33,686 bases of DNA from Planctomycetota bacterium (GTDB lineage: Bacteria; Planctomycetota; Phycisphaerae; Phycisphaerales; SM1A02): the NCBI GenBank assembly GCA_016872915.1, contig VGYQ01000023.1, positions 1 through 33,686 on the forward strand, in the 5' to 3' direction. A model generated the notes under the pieces. It was given only the letters and a program-made list of their open reading frames with translations, searched no databases and was not told where the DNA came from. Position 1 is the stretch's first letter. Every line of letters begins with the position of its first letter. Positions 23,461 through 31,428 of this stretch are shown piece by piece. The position numbers were made by a program, and so were the translations under genes.

Positions 23461-24638
23461 CTGCACTGACACTTGGCTATTGCACGAATGTGCATGGCGG
23501 TCCGTCGCTTGCACAGACGCTGGACGGTCTCGAACGTCACGCCGTTGCGGTACGCCGATTGCACGGCCGTGGTGCGCCCTTGCCGATTGGACTATGGCTC
23601 AGCGCCCAAGCGGCGCAGGAGATACTCACGGCCGACGATGGAGCTGCTCGACTGCGTGATTGGCTCGGGGAGCGGGCGCTTTCCGTTTTCACGCTCAACG
23701 GTTTCCCCTTTGGTGATTTCCGTGCAGCAACAGTCAAGAAGTCCGTCTACCAACCTGATTGGCGTGACCCACGGCGGGTGAAGTACACGACTGCGCTCGC
23801 AGACATTCTCGCTGTGCTTTGTGGTGGCGGCGGCGTCTCTGTCTCCAACGGAACGCCGATTCACGAGGCGTCGATCTCCACCCTTCCGATCGGTTGGCGC
23901 GATGGGTTCTCCCAGAATGGCTGTGGACAGGATGCGGCGCTTGCGGCGGCGCATATCGATCAAGTGGCGCGTCATCTCCGTGTGATCGAGGACCGCACAG
24001 GGCTCTGCATTCACCTCGACATCGAGCCCGAACCGGGCTGCATGCTCGATACGTCACAGGATGTCATCGACTTCTTCACGCAAGCACTCCGTCCGAGCGC
24101 AGCTCTTCCCGATCCGATGCGCCACGTGCGCGTCTGCCATGACATCTGCCATGCCGCGGTGATGTTCGAATCACAGGTGGATGTGCTGGCGAACTATCGG
24201 CGCGCAGGAATCCGAATCGGCAAGGTGCAGGTGTCAAATGCCCTCGCGTGCGATGGTTCCGAACGCGCGTTTCGCGCGCTGCGGAACTTCGATGAACCTC
24301 GTTTTCTCCACCAGACATGCGTACTCGATGGGGCCGCCAAGGTGCATTTCTTTGAGGACCTTGGAAGCGCATTCGATGAAGCACCCAATGGCGTCTGGCG
24401 TGTCCATTTCCATGTCCCTGTCGATCTGGAATTCGTCGGCCCGCTCAGCACCACCCGCCACGACATTGAAGCCTGCTTCGAGGCGATCGAGCCTGGAGAT
24501 GGAATCCGACTCTTTGAGGTCGAGACGTATGCCTGGGAGGCTCTGCCGATTGATCTCCGCCGCGATAGTTTGGCCCATGGCATTGCCGATGAACTGGCAT
24601 GGACACAGCAACGGTTGAATGCCCTCCGACGCACATGA
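23457..24638 (+). CDS. eboE: EboE: TIM-barrel protein of the Ebo cluster (sugar isomerase/endonuclease-like fold)
   Basis: 393 residues, starting MTALTLGYCTNVHGG, a family-typical opening. The barrel's metal-binding-type residues lie in CIHLDIEPEPGC, RVCHDICHAAVMFE and FHVPVDLEF, and the end has LFEVETYAWEALP. The family resembles xylose isomerase-like and AP-endonuclease 2 barrels, and no reaction is established for EboE. Its ATG overlaps the amidotransferase stop by four bases and its own stop overlaps eboC by four bases. This three-gene chain shows that the cluster resumes here under tight translational coupling. Length and motifs look complete. Confidence 0.92.
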   Translation: MTALTLGYCTNVHGGPSLAQTLDGLERHAVAVRRLHGRGAPLPIGLWLSAQAAQEILTADDGAARLRDWLGERALSVFTLNGFPFGDFRAATVKKSVYQPDWRDPRRVKYTTALADILAVLCGGGGVSVSNGTPIHEASISTLPIGWRDGFSQNGCGQDAALAAAHIDQVARHLRVIEDRTGLCIHLDIEPEPGCMLDTSQDVIDFFTQALRPSAALPDPMRHVRVCHDICHAAVMFESQVDVLANYRRAGIRIGKVQVSNALACDGSERAFRALRNFDEPRFLHQTCVLDGAAKVHFFEDLGSAFDEAPNGVWRVHFHVPVDLEFVGPLSTTRHDIEACFEAIEPGDGIRLFEVETYAWEALPIDLRRDSLAHGIADELAWTQQRLNALRRT

Positions 24639-25987
24639 CCCCCGACCGCAGCGCACGGACGAGTGGACTTTGGCAGTGGCTGGCACTGCTCCGCGCATCC
24701 AATACGCCGACAGTGTTGGCGGACTGCGCAGTCGGCATTGCGATGGTCGCCGCCATTCGTGCGAGCTTGTCCTACCCCGGCTTGGTCTTTGACGGGCTCT
24801 TCGAGGTCGTGTGCGCGATGTGCGCCCTGTACTTCGCAGGAATGGTGTTGAACGCAATCGTCGATCGCGACATCGATGCCATTGAACGCCCCACTCGTCC
24901 CGTGGCAAGCGGACGAATCCGTCTCCCTGCCGCCTGGACGGCATTTATCGCACTCCTCACCATTGGCTTGTCGTTTGGCATTGGCATGACCACCGGATTC
25001 GTGCCATTGGCTGCTGCCGCACTCATCGGTGTGTGGACCCTTGACAAAGCTCGCCGATCCCAGTCGATCATGCTGCACCGCATCGGGCGGATGTGGATCG
25101 CCGTATCGCTCCTTGGAGCGGCGGCATGGCTCGCTGTGATGCTGATGACGGATCCTTTCGATCTCACCGGCTTCGAAGAGGATCGCGCACAACAGATTCG
25201 CATTGGCTGGCGGGCAACGACCATGCCTGTGCTGCTGCTTTCCCTCGCCGCAATCTCGTACAACCTTCTCCACAAGCGCACTGCATGGTCTGTGATACTG
25301 CTCGCGGCGTGCCGGTTTTTCGTACCCGTTTCAGTCTGCCTCGCACTCCTTGCGCGAACTGGCTCGCTCGACACAAGACTGCTCTCGATGAACGCGGGCA
25401 GCGTTCTCGCAGTACTGCTGCTCCCACCACTCGCCATTGCACTTCACACACTCATGCTTTCGATCGTGGCTCGGCGCGAAGCGGATCAGCATTTCACCGA
25501 GGCACGATGCCCACACTGTGGATATCGACTGCTCAATCCATCTGCCATCCGCTGCAGTGAATGTGGCTGCGACCTCACCGCACGACCGCCTATCTGTAGC
25601 CATCCGATTCCACCTGCACTCCGTGTTTGGCTCCCATTCCTGGCGGCGGTCGGACTGCTTCCGGCACTTGTGCTGTCCGCGGTCTCCATACGTGAGTCTC
25701 TCGGACTGATGCGCGCAGGTGCCGCCACAGGCAGCGTCATGCACCTCGTGCTCATCGCGCTCGCTTGTGTCGCTGCATTGTGCTTCGTGTGGATCTCCCT
25801 GCGCGGCCTCGCTGCAGCACTGAATCATCCATCGCGTCGCCCCACAGGAGTCGCGGCGCTTATCGCCGCACTTGCGCTGCTCGATGCATGTCTGTGTGCC
25901 CTGCTTGGTCAGCCGCTGTTGCTTGGCGTATGCGCCGCACTTTGGTTCATCACGCGCACCTTGCAACGCAGAACCGCGGGGAGCTGA
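24635..25987 (+). CDS. eboC: EboC: UbiA-family prenyltransferase-like protein with fused zinc ribbon and extra membrane domain
   Basis: 450 residues from ATG 24635, which overlaps the eboE stop as ATGA. The N-terminal part (about 15-290) is a multi-helix UbiA-type domain with the first Asp-rich motif NAIVDRDIDAIERPTRP. The second Asp-rich motif of active prenyltransferases is replaced by YNLLHKRTAWSV, similar to what I recall for EboC. A zinc ribbon follows (C292, C295, C307, C310; CPHCGY and CSEC), then about four more transmembrane helices to the end. EboC proteins as I know them are near 300 residues without a ribbon, so the C-terminal 160 residues look like a fusion. CPxCGY ribbons are common in planctomycete membrane proteins. 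An ATG at 24599 exists but overlaps eboE by 40 bases. Confidence 0.88.
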   Translation: MTPDRSARTSGLWQWLALLRASNTPTVLADCAVGIAMVAAIRASLSYPGLVFDGLFEVVCAMCALYFAGMVLNAIVDRDIDAIERPTRPVASGRIRLPAAWTAFIALLTIGLSFGIGMTTGFVPLAAAALIGVWTLDKARRSQSIMLHRIGRMWIAVSLLGAAAWLAVMLMTDPFDLTGFEEDRAQQIRIGWRATTMPVLLLSLAAISYNLLHKRTAWSVILLAACRFFVPVSVCLALLARTGSLDTRLLSMNAGSVLAVLLLPPLAIALHTLMLSIVARREADQHFTEARCPHCGYRLLNPSAIRCSECGCDLTARPPICSHPIPPALRVWLPFLAAVGLLPALVLSAVSIRESLGLMRAGAATGSVMHLVLIALACVAALCFVWISLRGLAAALNHPSRRPTGVAALIAALALLDACLCALLGQPLLLGVCAALWFITRTLQRRTAGS

Positions 25988-26023
25988 TCACGTCACGATC
26001 GCCTGCCCTACCCTCTCACAGCC

Positions 26024-27415
26024 GTGGCAAAGCGACTTGCGATTCTCAATGTGGTCGGCCTGACGCCGCACCTTCTTGGCGCAGCGACTCCAAATCTTGT
26101 CGCCTTTGCGAGGCGCTGCGGAGGAATCCGATCGTTGGTGCCCGACCTACCTGCGGTCACAAGCACTGTTCAAGCGAGCATCCTGACAGGCACGCGGCCA
26201 AGCGAACATGGCATCGTCGGCAATGGATGGTTTGACCGAGATCTGAATGAGGTGCACTTCTGGAAGCAGTCGTCTGCTCTTGTGCAGCGACCAAGACTTT
26301 GGGAGATCGCACGGCGCCGTGATCCGCGGGTCTCCACGGCGAATCTCTTCTGGTGGAACGCAATGCATTCTGGGGCGGATATCACCGTCACCCCACGCCC
26401 CGTCTACTGTGCGGATGGTCGAAAGGTGCCGGACATTTGGACCACTCCGTCCGCATGGCGTGATGAGTTGCAGTCTGAACTCGGCGCATTCCCGCTCTTC
26501 CACTTTTGGGGTCCCGCCGCGGATATCCGATCGACGCAGTGGATCGCGCGCGCGGCCATGCTGACTGTCGCGCGGCATGATCCGACCATTACGCTCGTCT
26601 ACCTCCCCCACTTGGACTACCCGCTGCAGCGTCTGGGAGGCGATGCCGCAAACCCACATCTGCGTGCCGACCTCCGCGAGATGGATGAAGTCTTCGGCGT
26701 ACTGCTGCGCTTCTTTGATGACCGTGGCATTCGAGTGATGGTGTTGAGCGAGTATGGCATCGCATCCGTGAAACGCCCCGTGTATTTGAACCGCGTACTG
26801 CGCGGCGCTGGGCTTATCGCTCTACGAAACGAACTCGGACGTGAGCATGCCGATGTCGGTGCATCGCGGGCGTTTGCCGTATGCGATCATCAGGTCGCGC
26901 ATATCCGTGTGACAGGTGCCGACGATAGAGGCGCCGTGGCCGAACTCCTACGTGCCACGCCTGGCGTGGGAGAAGTTCTCGATGAAAGCGCCAAACAAGC
27001 GGCAGGCCTCGCGCACCGCCGCGCGGGAGATCTCGTGGCCATCGCCGCAGAGGACAGTTGGTTCGCCTATCCGTGGTGGAACGACGATGCGCTCGCACCC
27101 GACTACGCGCGAACCGTCGATATCCACCGCAAGCCGGGCTACGACCCGTGCGAACTGTTCCTCGATCCCAAACTCACGCTTCCGAAGGCACGAATTGCGC
27201 TGCGTCTGCTGCAGCGGCGACTCGGCCAGCGGGCGCTCTTGGATGTCATTCCGCTCGATGCATCACTTGTACGTGGATCGCATGGACGTGTGGAGGGCGC
27301 GCACGCGCTTCGCCCTGTCCTCATGGTGGATGACACGGACTCCGACGAGCTCGAAGTACCGGCACATCAAGTGCTGCCATTCATCCTGCGCCAGGTGTTT
27401 GGTCGGGACGGATGA
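26024..27415 (+). CDS. eboF: EboF: alkaline phosphatase-superfamily (phosphodiesterase/nucleotide pyrophosphatase-like) protein
   Basis: 463 residues from GTG 26024. The N-terminus ILNVVGLTPHLLG, the nucleophile region LPAVTSTVQASILTGTRPSEHGIVGNGW, YLPHLDYPLQRLG, VLSEYGI and ARTVDIHRKPGYDPCELF match EboF as I remember it. The usual metal-site Asp and DHG residues of the superfamily are altered to NVVG and EYG, which appears to be a property of the EboF group rather than local decay. The substrate is unknown. The gene is 36 bases after eboC and completes the cluster. Its 3' end overlaps the convergent cysNC gene by 35 bases, with no terminator visible between them. Confidence 0.92.
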   Translation: MAKRLAILNVVGLTPHLLGAATPNLVAFARRCGGIRSLVPDLPAVTSTVQASILTGTRPSEHGIVGNGWFDRDLNEVHFWKQSSALVQRPRLWEIARRRDPRVSTANLFWWNAMHSGADITVTPRPVYCADGRKVPDIWTTPSAWRDELQSELGAFPLFHFWGPAADIRSTQWIARAAMLTVARHDPTITLVYLPHLDYPLQRLGGDAANPHLRADLREMDEVFGVLLRFFDDRGIRVMVLSEYGIASVKRPVYLNRVLRGAGLIALRNELGREHADVGASRAFAVCDHQVAHIRVTGADDRGAVAELLRATPGVGEVLDESAKQAAGLAHRRAGDLVAIAAEDSWFAYPWWNDDALAPDYARTVDIHRKPGYDPCELFLDPKLTLPKARIALRLLQRRLGQRALLDVIPLDASLVRGSHGRVEGAHALRPVLMVDDTDSDELEVPAHQVLPFILRQVFGRDG

Positions 27416-29213
27416 ACGACTCGACATCTCGGAACAGTGCCGCATCATCGGTGCCTCTCTGAGCGCAATCGATGGCGAGAAACCGATCAGCTCCGATCAA
27501 GTCACGCGCGAGTTCGCGCGCTGCCGTCTGCGGCGCGACCATACTGAGAATGACGACCATCCCCTGATCAAGCAGAAGTCGAGTGACCTCTGCAGCACGG
27601 CGGAGATTCTCGCTTCGGTCCTCATCACTGAAGGTCAGATCGCGACTGAGTCCTCCCCGCAACGCTTGTCCGTCCAGCACGAGCGCCGCGTGCCCCTGCT
27701 GCCACAGGTGGCGCTCGAGTGCAAATGCACGTCGCGTCTTCCCAGACTTTGGGGGGCCAAAAAGCAGGATCGCGGCAGGTCGCTGCCGCCATCGAGCCGC
27801 ACGCGCAACGGATTCTGTTGCACTCCGATCCGCAGGCGGTTCAATGGTTGGTGCCGGCTGCGTCGCCCAGTGGGCACGGCGCGGATTCGGCTCGTGTGGA
27901 TCGCCACTGCGCACCATGCCCGCTGCAGCCGTGGCATGCGTCACACGATCGATCAGAATGAGCGCACCAAGTGCACGCATCTGCCGATAGGGCTCCACAA
28001 CAATGGTCTGCTGGGTGACGATGTCCACGCGCCCGACTTCATTCCACTCAATTGAATCGCGCGCGTGCTGCGCCAATGTGTCCACATCCACGACATGACG
28101 AATTCGAACAACCGTTGCCGGCACGGTGCGCGTTCCAATTCGCATCAGGAAGGACGCCCCAGCCATCAGCGGCGTCTCATCCATCCATACGAGGTCCGCC
28201 TCGATCGAGTGACAAGGGATGGGTTGCTGTGAGCCGCCGACACACGTAATCACATCACCTCGGCTGCAGTCGACCTCATCGGTAAACGTCACAAGAACAC
28301 TTCCCGGTGCGGCGACAGACTTCCTATCGCCACCATCCGCCTCGGCACAGGCGATGCGTGCGATGCGGGTCTCCCGACCTGACGGCAGCACCTGCACGCG
28401 GTCGCCAACCGTCACGCTCCCCGATTCGATGCGCCCTGCAAATCCTCGGAAGTCTGGCGAGGGGCGAAGCACTTGCTGCACAGGCAGACGCAGTGGCGCA
28501 TCGGCTGCCGGCCTCATCACGGGCACGCTCTCGAGCAACTGAAGGATCGTGGGTCCCCGATACCACGGGGCATGGGTACTCGGGTGAACGATGCAGTCAC
28601 CGTGCAGCGCGCTGATTGGGATCACCGTTGGCTCAGGAGTCCCAAGCCGTGCACACCATGCAAGAAACTCACGCTCGACGGAACGAAAACGCGCTTCATC
28701 CCAACCAACCAAATCCATCTTGTTGACGGCGGCAACCATCTGCGGCAAGCCAAGAAGTGCCGCAATGAATGCGTGACGCCGCGTCTGCCGCGTCATGCCA
28801 TGGCGCGCATCGATGAGCGTGATCGCCAACTGACAGTGGCTCGCGCCTGTCGCCATATTGCGTGTGTACTGCTCGTGCCCTGGGCAATCCGCAATGATGA
28901 AACTTCGATGCAACGTCGCGAAGTAGCGCCACGCCACATCAATGGTGATGCCCTGTTCACGTTCCGCTTTCAGGCCGTCCACCAACAGTGCCAGATCCAC
29001 ATTGCCACCCTGCGTGCCATGGATCTTGCTGTCTTCTTCGAGCGCCTTGCGATGATCGTCGTACACACGATCGGTGTCGTACAGGAGGCGTCCAATCAGT
29101 GTGCTCTTGCCATCATCGACAGAACCGCACGTCAGAAAACGCAGCAACTCCAACGACCGATATCGATCGAGAAATGCGCCGAGCGTCTCGCCTTCGTTCA
29201 ACATCGAGGACAT
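27381..29213 (-). CDS. cysNC: Sulfate adenylyltransferase GTPase subunit CysN fused to a truncated adenylylsulfate kinase domain
   Basis: 610 residues from ATG 29213. The CysN part (about 1-425) has the G motifs GSVDDGKSTLIGRLL, ADCPGHEQYTRNMATGAS and NKMD, then beta-barrel domains with PDFRGFAGRIESGSVTVGD and VDIVTQQTIVVEPY. After a Pro/Ala-rich linker, a CysC-like domain begins near 480 with P-loop GPPKSGKT (486-493), LDGQALRGGLSRDLTFS and DRSENLRRAAEV. The final region of normal adenylylsulfate kinases, the RDPKGLYxxARxGxxxxFTG segment, is missing; the protein ends about 117 residues after the P-loop. The domain may be inactive or regulatory. The ATG shares one base with the cysD stop (TGATG), so the two subunits are co-translated. 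Confidence 0.92.
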   Translation of the reverse strand: MSSMLNEGETLGAFLDRYRSLELLRFLTCGSVDDGKSTLIGRLLYDTDRVYDDHRKALEEDSKIHGTQGGNVDLALLVDGLKAEREQGITIDVAWRYFATLHRSFIIADCPGHEQYTRNMATGASHCQLAITLIDARHGMTRQTRRHAFIAALLGLPQMVAAVNKMDLVGWDEARFRSVEREFLAWCARLGTPEPTVIPISALHGDCIVHPSTHAPWYRGPTILQLLESVPVMRPAADAPLRLPVQQVLRPSPDFRGFAGRIESGSVTVGDRVQVLPSGRETRIARIACAEADGGDRKSVAAPGSVLVTFTDEVDCSRGDVITCVGGSQQPIPCHSIEADLVWMDETPLMAGASFLMRIGTRTVPATVVRIRHVVDVDTLAQHARDSIEWNEVGRVDIVTQQTIVVEPYRQMRALGALILIDRVTHATAAAGMVRSGDPHEPNPRRAHWATQPAPTIEPPADRSATESVARAARWRQRPAAILLFGPPKSGKTRRAFALERHLWQQGHAALVLDGQALRGGLSRDLTFSDEDRSENLRRAAEVTRLLLDQGMVVILSMVAPQTAARELARDLIGADRFLAIDCAQRGTDDAALFRDVESFIRPDQTPGAG

Positions 29214-30121
29214 CAAAAGTAGCCCTCGCGCTTCTTCTCTTCCATGCTGCCTGACTGATCATGGTCGATCAGTCGGCCCTGCCGCTCGCTCGTGCGTGCA
29301 CGCAACATTTCCTCCACAACCTTCTCGATCGTGTCCGCACGACTCTCGACGGCCCCACTCAGCGGATAGCAGCCAAGCGTTCGAAAACGCACCATCCGCT
29401 CTTGCACGTGCTCGCCTGGTCGCAGAGCGAGCCGATCATCATCTCGCATGATCAACAGCCCATCACGCTCGACCACCGGCCTGGGCTGTGCGAGATACAG
29501 CGGTACGACTGGCAATCGGTGCTGCAGCACATAGAGCCAGACATCGAGCTCTGTCCAGTTCGACAGCGGGAACACACGCATGCTTTCGCCTTCATGCACG
29601 CGCGTGTTGGGAATATTCCACAACTCGGGACGCTGCTGCTTCGGATCCCAACGATGGCTGCGATCACGGAAGCTGAAAATGCGCTCCTTCGCACGGCTGC
29701 GTTCCTCGTCACGCCGTGCGCCACCGATTGCCGCGTCATACCTTCCCGCTTCGAGCGCCTGACGCAGTGCCTGCGTCTTCATGACGTCCGTATGTACGCG
29801 GCTCCCATGCGTGATCGGTGAAATGCCCTGTCGAAGCCCCTCCGGGTTGGTGTGGACACGGAGATCGAGTCCGAACTTGCGCGCCGTCTCGTCACGGAAA
29901 GAAATCATCTCTCGGAACTTCCACTTCGTATCGATGTGCAGAAGTGGAAAGGGCGGCTTCGCGGGCCAAAACGCTTTCAGCGCGAGATGCAGAAGCACGG
30001 TCGAATCCTTGCCGATCGAGTACATCAGGACAGGCCGCTCAAAGCACGCAGCCGCTTCTCGAAGGATGTGGATCGCCTCCGATTCGAGATCATCCAAATG
30101 GGTCCAGGACCGATCGTGCAT
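29213..30121 (-). CDS. cysD: Sulfate adenylyltransferase subunit CysD
   Basis: 302 residues, the usual CysD length, starting [17 protein letters not shown]. The PP-loop-type site [19 protein letters not shown] is followed by [37 protein letters not shown] and [22 protein letters not shown]; the C-terminus [20 protein letters not shown] is diagnostic. With CysN it makes adenylyl sulfate from ATP and sulfate using GTP hydrolysis. The frame remains open upstream to 30346 but the family start is at 30121. It is divergent from the stand-alone cysC gene across 68 bases that hold an inverted repeat. The stop is fused to the cysNC start. Confidence 0.95.
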   Translation of the reverse strand: MHDRSWTHLDDLESEAIHILREAAACFERPVLMYSIGKDSTVLLHLALKAFWPAKPPFPLLHIDTKWKFREMISFRDETARKFGLDLRVHTNPEGLRQGISPITHGSRVHTDVMKTQALRQALEAGRYDAAIGGARRDEERSRAKERIFSFRDRSHRWDPKQQRPELWNIPNTRVHEGESMRVFPLSNWTELDVWLYVLQHRLPVVPLYLAQPRPVVERDGLLIMRDDDRLALRPGEHVQERMVRFRTLGCYPLSGAVESRADTIEKVVEEMLRARTSERQGRLIDHDQSGSMEEKKREGYF

Positions 30122-30129
30122 GTGCGAGA

Positions 30130-30151
30130 AGCGTAGCGGTTGGACTACGCT
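30130..30151. promoter_or_regulatory. Inverted repeat in the cysD-cysC divergent gap, candidate operator
   Basis: Perfect arms agcgtag (30130-30136) and ctacgct (30145-30151) are separated by 8 bases, the geometry of a dimeric regulator site. It lies 9 bases from the cysD ATG and 39 from the cysC ATG, so one site could control both directions. The binding protein is unknown. Confidence 0.45.
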
Positions 30152-30189
30152 GCCTTGGTCTTTGTCGGCACACTCAAGAGCATCGGTCC

Positions 30190-30789
30190 ATGAACGCACC
30201 CCGCCCAACTCCAAATGCCGTCCCTCATGCGAAACGTACTGCCGTTGATCGCTTCGCTCTGCTTGGGCGGAAAGGTTGCACGATCTGGCTGACGGGCATC
30301 CCCGCCGCAGGCAAGACCACGATCGCTCTCGCGCTCGAGGACGCACTTCTCACCGCTGGCACGTCGTGCATCGTGCTCGATGGCGACACGCTCCGCCATG
30401 GCTTGAATGCAGGACTTGATTTTTCTGACGCAGGTCGTGCCGAAGCGGTACGTCGTGCCGGTGAGGCTGCGCTGCTGATTGCCGAGAGTGGCTCTGCTGC
30501 GATTGTGAGCATGGTGAGTCCCCTGGCTGCAGATCGGATGCGTGTGCGCAACCGTCACGCAGATGCATCGCTGGCGTTCCACGAAGTGTTCGTGGATGCA
30601 CCCGTGCCTGTCGCAGAGGCGCGCGATCCCAAAGGGCATTACGCGCGCGCGCGCAGCGGCGATCTCCCATCATTCACAGGCGTCAGTGCACCCTACGAGC
30701 CACCAACTGCACCCGCACTTCATCTTCGAACGGATCATGCGAACGTTCGGCAGTGTGTCGATGCGATCCGCGCCATCATGACGAAGTAG
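30190..30789 (+). CDS. cysC: Adenylylsulfate kinase, stand-alone and complete
   Basis: 199 residues from ATG 30190. The P-loop is [18 protein letters not shown], a variant of GLSGAGKST. Substrate-binding motifs follow: [52 protein letters not shown] and [16 protein letters not shown], so the lid and adenylylsulfate site that are missing from the CysNC fusion are present here. The enzyme phosphorylates adenylyl sulfate to PAPS. It is divergent from cysD and close enough to share control through the inverted repeat. The next gene begins 9 bases downstream. Confidence 0.93.
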   Translation: MNAPRPTPNAVPHAKRTAVDRFALLGRKGCTIWLTGIPAAGKTTIALALEDALLTAGTSCIVLDGDTLRHGLNAGLDFSDAGRAEAVRRAGEAALLIAESGSAAIVSMVSPLAADRMRVRNRHADASLAFHEVFVDAPVPVAEARDPKGHYARARSGDLPSFTGVSAPYEPPTAPALHLRTDHANVRQCVDAIRAIMTK

Positions 30790-30798
30790 GAAAGTCAC

Positions 30799-31404
30799 GT
30801 GCGGCGATTCTGGATACCTGTTCTCCTCTTGGTGGCAACAGCGACTGCACTTTTGTTCCTGCAACGTGCAACCATCGAATCATCGGCACGCGAAGTTGCT
30901 GTGGCGCCACCAAACCCAGCAACCGCGCCACCTCCGTCAGCCGCTCTGGTTCCGCCCACACGAGATACGTCGGACACGACGGCAGTCGATCCGCGCGGCA
31001 CAGGTTCCGAGCGCGATCCATACCGACTGAACTGGCCGATCCTGATGGCGGCAGAGCGGAGTGTTGGCGCGGATGGAGATATCACTGTTCCATCCAACAT
31101 CGCCAGATATGACGGAACACACGTCGAAATCAGCGGTTACCTCGCCCCACCTGTCGCGGTCGATCAGACTTCGGAGTTGCTCGTGATGCGAAACAGATGG
31201 GATGGATGCTGTATTGGAACGCCACCCACAGCGTTCGACTGCATCGAAGTGGCGCTCAGCCAATCCGTATCAGTGCGCGGGCGCCACCTCATCTCGTATG
31301 GAACCATTCGGGGCAGAATGCGCATAGAACCCTTCCGTGTCGGGCGATTTCTACTGGCGCTTTACCGCATTGAAGAAGGGACAGTCGACGGCTTTGGCCG
31401 CTGA
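30799..31404 (+). CDS. Membrane-anchored protein, DUF3299-like
   Basis: 201 residues from GTG 30799, with aggaaag before it. One N-terminal hydrophobic helix (about 4-20, FWIPVLLLVATATALLFL) acts as anchor or uncleaved signal. A Pro/Ala-rich stretch follows, then a compact domain from about 75 with YDGTHVEISGYLAPPVAV, LLVMRNRWDGCCIGTPPTAFD and GRHLISYGTIRG. The GCCxGxPP segment and the preceding sheet resemble DUF3299 proteins, which have a similar Cys-Pro segment; paired Cys residues suggest metal or heme-related chemistry, unproven. The position after cysC may only reflect shared transcription. Confidence 0.7.
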   Translation: MRRFWIPVLLLVATATALLFLQRATIESSAREVAVAPPNPATAPPPSAALVPPTRDTSDTTAVDPRGTGSERDPYRLNWPILMAAERSVGADGDITVPSNIARYDGTHVEISGYLAPPVAVDQTSELLVMRNRWDGCCIGTPPTAFDCIEVALSQSVSVRGRHLISYGTIRGRMRIEPFRVGRFLLALYRIEEGTVDGFGR

Positions 31405-31428
31405 TGTACTTTCCCCCCCTTCCCTGCA

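Noticed and set aside
26024-27415. EboF as an inactivated phosphatase because of NVVG and EYG in place of metal motifs
   Set aside because: These replacements appear to be typical of EboF proteins as a group, so they are not evidence of local decay.
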